Assembly (NCBI RefSeq): GCF_009925085.1
Contig: NZ_JAABNR010000001.1
Coordinates: 1-64,000 of the forward strand
Source of the DNA: Stagnihabitans tardus
GTDB lineage: Bacteria > Pseudomonadota > Alphaproteobacteria > Rhodobacterales > Rhodobacteraceae
DNA: 64,000 nucleotides
Direction of reading: 5' to 3'
The translations under genes and the position numbers were made by a program. Below, one piece after another: positions 18,633-27,082 of this stretch (position 1 is its first letter; each line of letters starts with the position of its first letter). The notes under the pieces are model-generated. The model was given only the letters and a program-made list of their open reading frames with translations, did no database searches and was not told the DNA's origin.

Positions 18633-19415
18633 TTACCCTCCCGCGCTGAACCGGGTGATCTTGCAAAACCCCGCCGCGCGCAAGTCTGCCTCCGCCGCCC
18701 TGGGCGCCATTCCCGGCGCAAAGATCAATCCCCGGGCGCTTCCGGTATGGGCGATGAGGAATCCCAGCGCGCCATGACGCGCGGCCAGGGCCTCGGTCGG
18801 ATCGCCCTTGGGGCCGCGCAGGCCCAAGCACCGCTGGGCCGAGGCGCTGGCGACCTGGGCCAGGGCTTGCAGGTCGGCGCCCCGGATCCTTGCGGCCAGG
18901 TCGGTGACATCGGGAAAGGCCAAGTCGCGCGGCTCGGTCCGCTGGGCCTCTCCCCAAAAGCCGCCCAGGACCTGGAAGCGCGGCAGGGGCGGCAAGAGGT
19001 CCAGGACCCGCCCCTCACGCGAAGCCCAGATCAGCCGTTCGGGATGGGGAAAGACCAGCGGGTCAGAGGCGCCCTCGATCTCGCGCACCAGTTCGATCAG
19101 CTCGGGCGAGGGCGGAACACCAACCGCTCTCGCCAAGGCCACGAGCCCCGCGGTCGAGGCCCCGGCCCCACCTCCCGGCGGCATGGTGACACGCAGGGTA
19201 AAGCGCCCGGCCAGCGGCAGGCCAAGGCCGATCAGCAGCGCTTTCAGCCGCAGAAAGCTGACCGCCGGGCTGCCATAGAGTGTAAGGTTGCGCGAGGGCC
19301 TGACCCGCGCCTCGGCCCAAAACCCCGGACAAGGGCAGGTCACCAGGGCCAGGGGACCATCCTCCCCCAGCCTGCCCTGCAAGATCTCTCCGAAATGGCC
19401 CGCGACCTTTGTCAT
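18633..19415 (-). CDS. pduX: GHMP-family L-threonine kinase, PduX-like
   Basis: This 260-residue GHMP kinase has the ATP-binding motif PPGGGAGASTAG and an N-terminal GHFGEILQGRL typical of PduX-like proteins. PduX phosphorylates L-threonine for cobalamin side-chain synthesis. Similar Rhodobacter genes have, as far as I recall, been called bluE. The start is placed at MTKVAGHFGEIL; the open frame extends upstream without homology-like sequence. Its position before cbiB and cobC gives the order kinase, synthase, decarboxylase on one message. Confidence 0.82.
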   Translation of the reverse strand: MTKVAGHFGEILQGRLGEDGPLALVTCPCPGFWAEARVRPSRNLTLYGSPAVSFLRLKALLIGLGLPLAGRFTLRVTMPPGGGAGASTAGLVALARAVGVPPSPELIELVREIEGASDPLVFPHPERLIWASREGRVLDLLPPLPRFQVLGGFWGEAQRTEPRDLAFPDVTDLAARIRGADLQALAQVASASAQRCLGLRGPKGDPTEALAARHGALGFLIAHTGSARGLIFAPGMAPRAAEADLRAAGFCKITRFSAGG

Positions 19416-19527
19416 GCGCGTTGCCTGCCAAAGCGAGGGGGGCAAGACAAGAGGCAATCGGACAAGCCCCCTTCCGTTGACGTCGCAAGCCAAGGGCAAA
19501 TCCAACCGGACCGCGCCGAACCGGCGC

Positions 19528-19869
19528 TCACGACACAAGAAGCGAATCGTAGAAGCCTACCCAGTCCTGCGGCTCGGGAACACGGTGCATATAGGCGCCA
19601 CGTTCAGACCCCGAAAGCCCGCGAAACCAAACGAGAAAGTCCATCCAGTATTCCTCGCCCGGCCCCATCCGCCACCCTATGCTCCCCGCAGGAATGTCCG
19701 GCAAGAAGAGCCAGGGTGGTTCCATGGGGTTGCTGTATCGCGCCCGCGATGCCGCCAGCTGCTCGGCAAGCCAGGTCAATCCATCCTTGCGGATGTCATC
19801 GGGGATCGGTTCAGTCTGGTGTCGGCCGCTGCGAATGAAATCCGCCAGCCGCTTCATCGGATCCGTCAC
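19528..19869 (-). CDS. Conserved small protein of unknown function
   Basis: This protein has 113 residues and no recognised domain. It is rich in tryptophan and aromatic residues (EPPWLFLPDI, EEYWMDFLVWFRG) and lacks a signal peptide or membrane segment. I prefer GTG at 19869 (MTDPMKRLADF) because GAGG lies eight bases upstream; the ATG at 19857 has no comparable site. It lies between the cobalamin side-chain operon and tRNA-Arg and is probably an independent unit. Confidence 0.55.
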   Translation of the reverse strand: MTDPMKRLADFIRSGRHQTEPIPDDIRKDGLTWLAEQLAASRARYSNPMEPPWLFLPDIPAGSIGWRMGPGEEYWMDFLVWFRGLSGSERGAYMHRVPEPQDWVGFYDSLLVS

Positions 19870-19911
19870 TTCTGAAGCCTCACGGGCCGAACCGACACGA
19901 CTTGGGGGAGA

Positions 19912-19988
19912 TGGCGCACCCAGCACGATTCGAACGTGCGACCTTTGCCTTCGGAGGGCAACACTCTATCCAGCTGAGCTATGGGTGC
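19912..19988 (-). tRNA. tRNA-Arg (anticodon CCG)
   Basis: A 77-base cloverleaf is seen on the minus strand. The acceptor GCACCCA pairs with TGGGTGC. The anticodon loop CTCCGAA has T33 and anticodon CCG. The T loop is TTCGAAT, and a CCA end is encoded. It reads CGG arginine codons, which are frequent here. Confidence 0.97.
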
Positions 19989-20124
19989 CTGAGCGCTTCT
20001 ATAGCGACAGCCGCGCCGGGGTGCAACGCCAAAGCGGGCGATTTTCACGCGGAGGCGCGCGGGAAAATTCCGATGGCCCGGCCAGAGACTTGGCAAGCGC
20101 GGGGCCAAGGGGCAAACTCCCCCC

Positions 20125-20853
20125 ATGTATCCCGGTCCCGCCCCCCTGGCCCCCGTTCCCCGCCCGATGCTCCTGCCCGTGGGGCTCACGACGCTTGCCT
20201 TCGCGGGGCTTGTGGGCCTGGCCTCTGGGTCGCTGGTGCCGGCCTATTACCCGATCCTGTTGGCCCTCGGCGCGCTGGCCTGGACAAGGCGCGCGACCTT
20301 TGCCGCAAGGCTCAGCCGCGCCTTAAGCGCCCTTCCCCTGGGCCTGGCCATGGTCGCAGCCGGCTACCTGGCGGTGATCTTCGAAGAGACGCTCGCGGGC
20401 CTCCTCCACGCAATGACCGAGGGCGCCGGGCCGCTTCGGATGCTTCAGGCGGCGGGCCAGTTCATCGCCTTCAACCTCTTCGCCTTTACCGGCATCATCC
20501 TCTCCCTCGCCTTCTGGCACCGCAAACTGGCCTTCGGGCGCTGGGACCTGTTCCTGGCGGCGGGCGGCTGGGGCCTCTTCTCCGAGGGCAGCCTTTTCGC
20601 GCTGCTGGCCAATCCCGTGGCAGGAGCCCTGCTGATCCTGCCCAATATGGCGGTCTATGCGGTGATCCTCTGGCCCCTGACCCTGATCTGCCCGCCCGAG
20701 GCGCAAGGCACCGTGCAGCGACCCCTTGCCCTGCGGCTGGTGCTGATCTGGCTCACCGCCTTTGCGCTCTCGCTCCCGCCCATCGTGGCGGTCAGCTGGC
20801 TGCGGGCAACGCATGGTGACTGGTTCCCGGCCTGCGCCTATATCGCCTGCTGA
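20125..20853 (+). CDS. Integral membrane protein of unknown function
   Basis: This 242-residue protein has about six hydrophobic segments, for example LLPVGLTTLAFAGLVGLASG, AFTGIILSLAFWH and LVLIWLTAFALSLPPIVAVS. I do not recognise a family. The ATG at 20125 has only a distant AAGGGG; MLLPVGLTT at 20167 is an alternative start. Its stop codon is followed directly by a reversed copy of the 26-base repeat core, and it converges on sufS. Confidence 0.6.
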   Translation: MYPGPAPLAPVPRPMLLPVGLTTLAFAGLVGLASGSLVPAYYPILLALGALAWTRRATFAARLSRALSALPLGLAMVAAGYLAVIFEETLAGLLHAMTEGAGPLRMLQAAGQFIAFNLFAFTGIILSLAFWHRKLAFGRWDLFLAAGGWGLFSEGSLFALLANPVAGALLILPNMAVYAVILWPLTLICPPEAQGTVQRPLALRLVLIWLTAFALSLPPIVAVSWLRATHGDWFPACAYIAC

Positions 20854-20879
20854 TTTCAGCTTGGCCCAAATACTCCCTT
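20853..20879 (-). repeat. Repeat core copy (TATTTGGGCCAA type), minus orientation
   Basis: Read on the minus strand it gives GGGAGTATTTGGGCCAAGC followed by TGAAAT. It begins at the last base of the upstream stop codon and fills most of the gap between convergent genes (the membrane protein and sufS). Confidence 0.65.
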
Positions 20880-20898
20880 GCGACCGCCCCGCAAGCGC

Positions 20899-22125
20899 CT
20901 AGCCGAACAATTCCCGCGCGAACTCCAGGGCCTCCACCAGGGCATCGACCTCATCCAGCGTGTTATACATCGCGAAAGAGGCGCGGCAGGTCGCCCCCAC
21001 CCCCAGATGGCTCATCAAGGGCATGGCGCAATGCGTCCCCGCCCGAACCGCGATGCCCTTCTTGTCGAGGATGGTCGAGATGTCATGCGCATGGGCCGCG
21101 CCCTGCATGGTGAAGGAGAAAATCGCCCCTTTGGTCGCCGAATCGCCCTGCACATTCAACCAGTTGAGCCCCCGGAGCCGCTCGCGCGCATAGTCGCGCA
21201 GGGCCAGCTCATGGGCCGCGATACGCTCCATGCCGATGCCCATCATGTAGTCGATCGCCACCCCAAGCCCGATCTGTTGGACAATCCCCGGCGTCCCCGC
21301 CTCGAACTTCATCGGAGGGTCGTTCCAGGTCACCGCATCGCGGGTCACCTCGCGGATCATGTCGCCACCGCCGAGGAAGGGACGCATCTCCTCCATCCGC
21401 TCGCGGCGGATATAGATGCAGCCCGAACCCGAGGGCCCGTAAAGCTTGTGGCCCGTGACCGCGTAGAAATCGGCGCCCAGGGCCTTCACATCGACGGGCA
21501 TATGGACGGCGGCCTGAGAGCCATCGACCAAGACCGGCACGCCCTGTGCATGGGCGCCCCTCACGATGGCGGCCACGTCCACCACGGTGCCCGTGACATT
21601 CGACATATGCGTCACCGCCACCAGCCGCGTGCGGGGCCCGATGGCCGCGATCATCGCCTGAGGGTCAAGGTCGCCGTTCTGATCACACTCCACCCATTTC
21701 AGCACCACCCCCTGCCTTTCCCGCAGGAAATGCCAGGGCACGATATTGGCGTGATGCTCCATCACCGAAAGGACGATCTCATCCCCCGGCTGCAGGCGCG
21801 GCGCGGCCCAGGCATAGGAGACCAGGTTGATCCCCTCGGTCGAGCCGGTGGTAAAGACGATCTCCTCCTCGTCGGCGCCCAGAAAGCGCGCGAGCTTGCC
21901 CCGCACGCCCTCATAGGCCTCGGTCGCCTCGGTCGACAAGGTATGCAGACCCCGGTGGACATTGGCATAGCCCTGGCGATAGGTGCGGTTCATCGCCTCG
22001 ATCACCACTTCGGGCTTTTGCGCCGAGGCGCCGTTGTCGAGGTAGACCAGGGGCCGCCCGTTCACCCGCCGCGACAGGATCGGGAAATCGGCGCGGATGG
22101 CTGCGACGTCATAGGCTTCAGACAT
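20899..22125 (-). CDS. sufS: SufS, cysteine desulfurase (group II)
   Basis: This 408-residue PLP enzyme supplies persulfide sulfur for Fe-S cluster assembly. The cofactor lysine is in AVTGHKLYGPSG and the catalytic cysteine in VRAGTHCAMPLM, the shorter SufS-type active site. Start MSEAYDVAAIRADFP overlaps the end of the upstream membrane-protein gene by 8 bases. It is the last gene of the suf operon here; sufA and sufT-like genes, often nearby in relatives, are not seen downstream. Confidence 0.95.
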   Translation of the reverse strand: MSEAYDVAAIRADFPILSRRVNGRPLVYLDNGASAQKPEVVIEAMNRTYRQGYANVHRGLHTLSTEATEAYEGVRGKLARFLGADEEEIVFTTGSTEGINLVSYAWAAPRLQPGDEIVLSVMEHHANIVPWHFLRERQGVVLKWVECDQNGDLDPQAMIAAIGPRTRLVAVTHMSNVTGTVVDVAAIVRGAHAQGVPVLVDGSQAAVHMPVDVKALGADFYAVTGHKLYGPSGSGCIYIRRERMEEMRPFLGGGDMIREVTRDAVTWNDPPMKFEAGTPGIVQQIGLGVAIDYMMGIGMERIAAHELALRDYARERLRGLNWLNVQGDSATKGAIFSFTMQGAAHAHDISTILDKKGIAVRAGTHCAMPLMSHLGVGATCRASFAMYNTLDEVDALVEALEFARELFG

Positions 22126-22759
22126 GTTGCACCGGAAGGGTCAGGAAGAAGAGGACCGCAAGCAGCAAGGTCACCGCGATGCCCGTGGCGATGATCCCCC
22201 CGAAGACCTTGCCGACCGAGGCAAAGCCATGGAGCGCGGCGGTGAAGTGGCTGAGCAGGAAGAAATACGAGAAGATGGTGAAAAGCGCCACCGGCAGGGC
22301 CACGATGGGCAGGGTCAGGGCCAGAAACAGTTGCACCAGCTGCAAGAGCGTCATGATAACCTGAAGCCAGGCCATCAGGATCAAGGTCTCGGGCCAGGTG
22401 CCCTTGCCGCCGAAGAGGCGGCCAACCCGGTGCATCAGGAAACAGGTAAAGACCGTCCCCGCCAGTTGAAACCCCGCAAGCCCCAGGGGTGAGGCCATCA
22501 GGTCGAGCATGGGTTTGAAGGCCGCCTCGAAGGCCGCCATGGCCGCCGCCTGGTCCTCGGTCGGCGGCACGGTGCCCCTTGGCATCCGGTCGCTGATCAT
22601 CTGCGCCAGCGAGGACATCAGGCTGCCGATCACCGCCGTCAGCCCGAGGGCCATGAAGGCCTGGGAGCGCGGCAGCCCGAGCCGCATCAACCACCGCGCA
22701 GTGTCCTGCGGATGGTCATAGCTTTGATGCAAGAGACGCAACACCGCGTTCAGGTTCAT
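22118..22759 (-). CDS. YIP1-family membrane protein in the suf operon
   Basis: This 213-residue polytopic protein has about five hydrophobic segments in its second half (LAGTVFTCFLMHRVGRLF, TLLQLVQLFLALTLPIVALP, GIAVTLLLAVLFFLTLP). It resembles YIP1-domain proteins. Start MNLNAVLRLLHQSY overlaps the preceding small membrane gene by ATGA, and its end overlaps the sufS start. The function is unknown; the coupling suggests co-production with SufD and SufS. Confidence 0.7.
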   Translation of the reverse strand: MNLNAVLRLLHQSYDHPQDTARWLMRLGLPRSQAFMALGLTAVIGSLMSSLAQMISDRMPRGTVPPTEDQAAAMAAFEAAFKPMLDLMASPLGLAGFQLAGTVFTCFLMHRVGRLFGGKGTWPETLILMAWLQVIMTLLQLVQLFLALTLPIVALPVALFTIFSYFFLLSHFTAALHGFASVGKVFGGIIATGIAVTLLLAVLFFLTLPVQHV

Positions 22760-23232
22760 CGGCTTTCCACTTCGCGCAGCATGACGCTGTAAAACCCCAG
22801 GAAAATCAGGAAGACGCCCAGGCCCAGAAAGGGCGTCGCCGGGCTGTCGGCCGCCATGGCCCGCACCAGGCCATAAAGAAGCAGCGCCGGAGTCGTCGTG
22901 ACCAGCGCCCAGAACAGCGCCAGCCGCCCGTCGTAAAAGCCTCCCGTCCCCCCCATCAGCTTGGCGGTCAGGTGACCAACCGCCGCCAAGAGGTAAAAGA
23001 CCGGCACCGAGACCAGGGCGCCGAAACAGGCGGCCAGGATATAGGGCGGCAGAGGCTTGGCCTCGATCACGGCCTGGCGCGCGAGGAAGGGCGCGACCGA
23101 GACCATGGCCAGGAGCAAAAAGACGAAGAGCAGCGCGAAGAGGAAGCTTTCCGACCGCGCCCGCGCCTGGTGCCGCCGGATCACCCGACGCGGGGCTTTC
23201 CAGCTTTCGACGATATCGCGCGTCAGGGGCAT
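22756..23232 (-). CDS. Small membrane protein in the suf operon
   Basis: This 158-residue protein has a basic N-terminal region (KAPRRVIRRHQARARSES) followed by four hydrophobic segments, such as FLFALLFVFLLLAMVSVAPF and ILAACFGALVSVPVFYLLAA. ATGA overlaps join it to sufD upstream and to the YIP1-like gene downstream. I know of no established Suf function for it. Together with its neighbour it could form a membrane pair. Confidence 0.7.
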   Translation of the reverse strand: MPLTRDIVESWKAPRRVIRRHQARARSESFLFALLFVFLLLAMVSVAPFLARQAVIEAKPLPPYILAACFGALVSVPVFYLLAAVGHLTAKLMGGTGGFYDGRLALFWALVTTTPALLLYGLVRAMAADSPATPFLGLGVFLIFLGFYSVMLREVESR

Positions 23233-24500
23233 CAGTCTTCGTGCCTCTCCAACCAGGATTCCAGCCTGGCGCGGATGTCTTCGGCGATGGCCTCGTCTTC
23301 GATCTCGGCAATGGAATCGGCAAGGAAGGCCAGGACCAGAAGGCTTTGCGCCCGCCGCTTGGGCACGCCGCGCGACCGGAGGTAATAGAGCGCCGTTTCG
23401 TCGATGGCGCCGGAGGTGGAGCCATGGCTGCACTTCACGTCATCGGCATAGATCTCGAGCTCGGGCTTGGCGAGGAACTGACTGTCCTCGTCCAGGAGAA
23501 GGCTCTGGCTGATCTGGTAGCCATCGGTCTTCTGCGCGCCGGGCTTGACCAGGATCTTGCCCTGGAAGACACCGACCGCGCCGTGTTTCAGCACTTTCTT
23601 GAAAACCTGGCGGCTTTCGCAGGCCACGGCGCCATGGGTGATGAAGACCGTGTCGTCGTGATGGAAGGCGCCATCGCCCATGGCCGCGCCTGCGACATGG
23701 GCGCGGGCCTCGTCGCCCGCAAAGGTGATCACCGCCTCGTTGCGCGTCAGGATGCCGTTCGCCGAAAGGGTAAAGCTCTTGAAGAGCGACTTGGCGCCGA
23801 GCCGGGCGAAGATATGGGTCACCGCGCGCCGCTCATGGTCGCGGCCCTGGGCGCGGATGTGGTGGAAGCGGGCGCCGTCGGCGACCTCGACCTCCAGCAC
23901 CTTGTTGAACCGCGCCGCCGCCGGGCCGTTTTCCAGAAGCGTCAACTCGGCTCCGGGATCAAGGCTCACGCAGTGGTGGAGCATCGCGTCCGAAGTCTCT
24001 GATTTATGGATGTAAATCAGGCTGACAGGCTTGGCCGCCCTGCCCGTCACCCGGATCAGCACGCCATCCGTGGCAAAGGCGGTGTTCAAGGCCGCCAGGG
24101 GACGGGCGACCGGGCTTTGCCCCAGGGCCTCCAGCACGCCATAGGCGCCCTCTGCCCAGGGTGCAGGCGCGGCCAGGCGCGAGATCTCGACGCCGGCAAG
24201 GGTCAGGTCATCGGACAGGTCCGGCGCGAAGACGCCATCGACGAAGGTGATCTTCAGCCGGTCGATTGCATCGAAAAGCGGGGCCTCGTCGCGCGGGTCG
24301 AAGACCGCGGCCTTGGGGGCCTGGGGCGCCACCAGCGAGGCGGGATCGGTATAGCGCCAGTATTCGTCGCGGCGATGCGGCAGACCCGATGCGCCGACGC
24401 GGTCCAGTGCGCGCGCCCGCGCCTCGGGCAAGGAGGCCTGGGCGGTCAGCGCGCCGAGCCGTGCGGCCAGCGCCTCGGCCTTTGGAGCGATCAGTCCCAT
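23232..24500 (-). CDS. sufD: SufD, Fe-S cluster assembly scaffold subunit
   Basis: This 422-residue protein is the partner of SufB in the SufBC2D scaffold complex. HRRDEYWRYTDP near residue 45 and the C-terminal KCSHGSTSGAID block are typical. It begins by ATGA overlap with the sufC stop and ends by ATGA overlap with the small membrane gene. Confidence 0.95.
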   Translation of the reverse strand: MGLIAPKAEALAARLGALTAQASLPEARARALDRVGASGLPHRRDEYWRYTDPASLVAPQAPKAAVFDPRDEAPLFDAIDRLKITFVDGVFAPDLSDDLTLAGVEISRLAAPAPWAEGAYGVLEALGQSPVARPLAALNTAFATDGVLIRVTGRAAKPVSLIYIHKSETSDAMLHHCVSLDPGAELTLLENGPAAARFNKVLEVEVADGARFHHIRAQGRDHERRAVTHIFARLGAKSLFKSFTLSANGILTRNEAVITFAGDEARAHVAGAAMGDGAFHHDDTVFITHGAVACESRQVFKKVLKHGAVGVFQGKILVKPGAQKTDGYQISQSLLLDEDSQFLAKPELEIYADDVKCSHGSTSGAIDETALYYLRSRGVPKRRAQSLLVLAFLADSIAEIEDEAIAEDIRARLESWLERHED

Positions 24501-25255
24501 CAGACCACGCCCTCCAGGAGATCGGCGTAACCGTTGTTTTCGACTTCAAGCGCCAGCTCCGGCCCGCCGGTCTTGATGATCCGCCCCGCCGCCATGATAT
24601 GCACGACATCCGGCTTGATATGGTCCAGAAGCCGCTGGTAATGGGTGATCACGAGGAAGCTGCGGCCCTCGGACCGCAGGGCATTGACGCCCTCGGACAC
24701 GAGCTTCATCGCATCGACATCAAGCCCCGAATCCGTCTCATCCAGGATGCACATCTTGGGCTCCAGGATGGCCATCTGCAGGATTTCGTTGCGCTTTTTC
24801 TCGCCGCCCGAGAAGCCGACGTTCACCGGGCGCTTCAACATCTCGGCGTCGATCTTGAGGGTCTTGGCCTTTTCGCGCACCAGCTTCAGGAAATCGCCCG
24901 CGCTGATCTCTTCCTCGCCGCGCGCCTTGCGCTGCGCATTCAGCGCGGTGCGCAGGAAGACCATGTTGCCCACGCCCGGGATTTCCACCGGGTATTGGAA
25001 GGCGAGGAAGAGCCCCGCCGCCGCGCGCTCTTCGGGCTCCATCTCCAACAGGTCCACGCCATCCAGCGTTGCTTCGCCCTCGGTGACCTCATAGCCCTCG
25101 CGGCCCGACAGCACATAGGACAAGGTCGATTTGCCCGACCCGTTCGGCCCCATGATCGCATGGACCTCTCCGGCGCCGATCTTCAGGTCGACCCCCTTGA
25201 GGATCTGCTTGTCTTCCGCTTCAAGTTTGACGTGCAGGTTCTTGATTTCAAGCAT
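24500..25255 (-). CDS. sufC: SufC, Fe-S assembly ATPase
   Basis: This 251-residue ABC-type ATPase has Walker A GPNGSGKST, signature NVGFSGGEKKRNE and Walker B MCILDETDSGLD. It powers SufBCD-mediated cluster assembly. Start MLEIKNLHVKL has GAGGA just upstream. The longer open frame upstream runs into the YbjQ-like gene and is not used. Confidence 0.96.
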   Translation of the reverse strand: MLEIKNLHVKLEAEDKQILKGVDLKIGAGEVHAIMGPNGSGKSTLSYVLSGREGYEVTEGEATLDGVDLLEMEPEERAAAGLFLAFQYPVEIPGVGNMVFLRTALNAQRKARGEEEISAGDFLKLVREKAKTLKIDAEMLKRPVNVGFSGGEKKRNEILQMAILEPKMCILDETDSGLDVDAMKLVSEGVNALRSEGRSFLVITHYQRLLDHIKPDVVHIMAAGRIIKTGGPELALEVENNGYADLLEGVV

Positions 25256-25262
25256 GATTTCC

Positions 25263-25577
25263 TCAGGAGACAGTAACAGCGGTGCCGGAAGCCGACACCA
25301 TGAGCATGGAGTCACCGATGACCTCGTAATCGAGGTCAACGCCGACGACGGCATTGGCGCCAAGCGCGCGGGCCTGGGCCTGCATCTCGGCCAGGGCGGT
25401 TTGCCTTGCGTCTTGCAGCTTGGTTTCATAGACGCCCGAGCGGCCGCCGACGATATCGGTGACCCGGGCGAACATGTCGCGCACGATATTGGCGCCCATG
25501 ATCGCCTCACCCACCACGATGCCGTGATAAGCGGTGATGCGGCTGCCTTCGACGCTGTCGGTTGTGGTGACGATCAT
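25263..25577 (-). CDS. YbjQ/UPF0145 (DUF74) family protein
   Basis: This 104-residue protein of the YbjQ/UPF0145 family shows [22 protein letters not shown] at the N terminus and [16 protein letters not shown] in the second half. The family forms pentamers, and its members were once suggested to bind heavy metals; the function is unproven. It is placed between sufB (ATGA overlap) and sufC (7-base gap), so it is made with the Suf machinery. Confidence 0.82.
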   Translation of the reverse strand: MIVTTTDSVEGSRITAYHGIVVGEAIMGANIVRDMFARVTDIVGGRSGVYETKLQDARQTALAEMQAQARALGANAVVGVDLDYEVIGDSMLMVSASGTAVTVS

Positions 25578-27070
25578 CCGACCGACCCTTCCAAAGAGAT
25601 GGCGACGAGGTTCTGCGCCTCCATGGCGAATTCCATGGGCAGGGCCTGCAGGACCTCGCGGCAGAAACCGTTGACGACCAGCGCCACGGCCTCTTCCTCA
25701 TCCATGCCGCGCGAGCGGCAGTAGAAGAGCTGATCCTCGTCCACCTTGGAGGTGGTCGCCTCATGCTCGACGCGGGAGGAGGCGTTCTTGACCTCGATAT
25801 AGGGCACCGTATGGGCGCCGCATTTGTCACCGATCAGCAGGCTGTCGCATTGGGTATAGTTGCGGCTGTCCGAGGCTTTCGGGTGCATGGACACCAGCCC
25901 CCGGTAGGTGTTCTGCGCCCGGCCCGCCGAGATGCCCTTGGAGACGATGCGCGACTTGGTCCGCTTGCCGAGGTGGACCATCTTGGTCCCGGTATCGGCC
26001 TGCTGGGCATTGTTGGCAATCGCAATCGAGTAGAACTCGCCCTGGGAGTCATCGCCCCGCAGGATGCAGGACGGATACTTCCAGGTGATGGCCGAGCCGG
26101 TCTCGACCTGCGTCCACATCACCTTGGCCCGCGCCTCGCGGCAATCGGCGCGCTTGGTGACGAAGTTATAGATGCCGCCCTTGCCGTTCTCGTCGCCCGG
26201 ATACCAGTTCTGGACGGTGGAATACTTGACCTCGGCATCCTCCAGGATGACGATCTCGACCACCGCCGCATGAAGCTGGTGCGTGTCGCGCTTGGGGGCC
26301 GTGCAGCCCTCAAGGTAGCTCACATAGGCCCCCTTGTCGCAGACGATCAGCGTGCGCTCGAACTGGCCGGTGTTCTCGGCATTGATGCGGAAATAGGTCG
26401 AAAGCTCCATCGGGCAGCGCGTGCCCGGCGGGATATAGACGAAGGAGCCATCCGAGAAGACGGCCGAGTTCAAGGTCGCAAAGAAGTTGTCGGAAGGCGG
26501 CACGACGCTGCCCAGATACTTCCGCACCAGCTCCGGATGTTCCCGCACCGCCTCCGAGATTGAGCAGAAGATCACCCCCGCCTTGGCCAGCTCCGCCTTG
26601 AAGGTCGTCCCCACGGACACCGAGTCAAAGACCGCGTCCACCGCGACCTTGCGCTCGCCCGTATCCTCGACGCCCGCCAGAAGCGCCTGTTCCTTCAGCG
26701 GAATCCCCAGCTTCTTATAGGTCGCCAGCAGTTTCGGGTCGACCTCGTCCAGCGACTTCGGCTTCACCGCCATGCTCTTGGGCGTGGCGTAGTAATACTG
26801 GTCCTGGTAGTCGATCGCCGGATAGTCCAGCATCGCCCAATGCGGCTCCTCCAGCGAGACCCAGCGCCGATAGGCCGCCAGCCGCCATTCCAGGAGCCAC
26901 TCGGGCTCCTGGTTCTTCGAAGAGATCAGCCGGACGATATCCTCGTTCAGCCCCTTCGGCGCATAGTCCATCTCGATCTCGGTGGACCAGCCGTATTTAT
27001 AGGCGCCCATGCCCGCGACCGTTTCGATGGTCTCGCGGTCCACGCCCTCGCGGACTTCCAGATCGGCCAT
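25574..27070 (-). CDS. sufB: SufB, Fe-S cluster scaffold protein
   Basis: This 498-residue scaffold subunit of SufBC2D carries highly conserved blocks, including [36 protein letters not shown] and [16 protein letters not shown]. Start MADLEVREG is preceded by AAAGGG. It lies 12 bases after the IscS-like gene, and its stop overlaps the YbjQ-like start. Confidence 0.97.
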   Translation of the reverse strand: MADLEVREGVDRETIETVAGMGAYKYGWSTEIEMDYAPKGLNEDIVRLISSKNQEPEWLLEWRLAAYRRWVSLEEPHWAMLDYPAIDYQDQYYYATPKSMAVKPKSLDEVDPKLLATYKKLGIPLKEQALLAGVEDTGERKVAVDAVFDSVSVGTTFKAELAKAGVIFCSISEAVREHPELVRKYLGSVVPPSDNFFATLNSAVFSDGSFVYIPPGTRCPMELSTYFRINAENTGQFERTLIVCDKGAYVSYLEGCTAPKRDTHQLHAAVVEIVILEDAEVKYSTVQNWYPGDENGKGGIYNFVTKRADCREARAKVMWTQVETGSAITWKYPSCILRGDDSQGEFYSIAIANNAQQADTGTKMVHLGKRTKSRIVSKGISAGRAQNTYRGLVSMHPKASDSRNYTQCDSLLIGDKCGAHTVPYIEVKNASSRVEHEATTSKVDEDQLFYCRSRGMDEEEAVALVVNGFCREVLQALPMEFAMEAQNLVAISLEGSVG

Positions 27071-27082
27071 GTCACATCCCTT

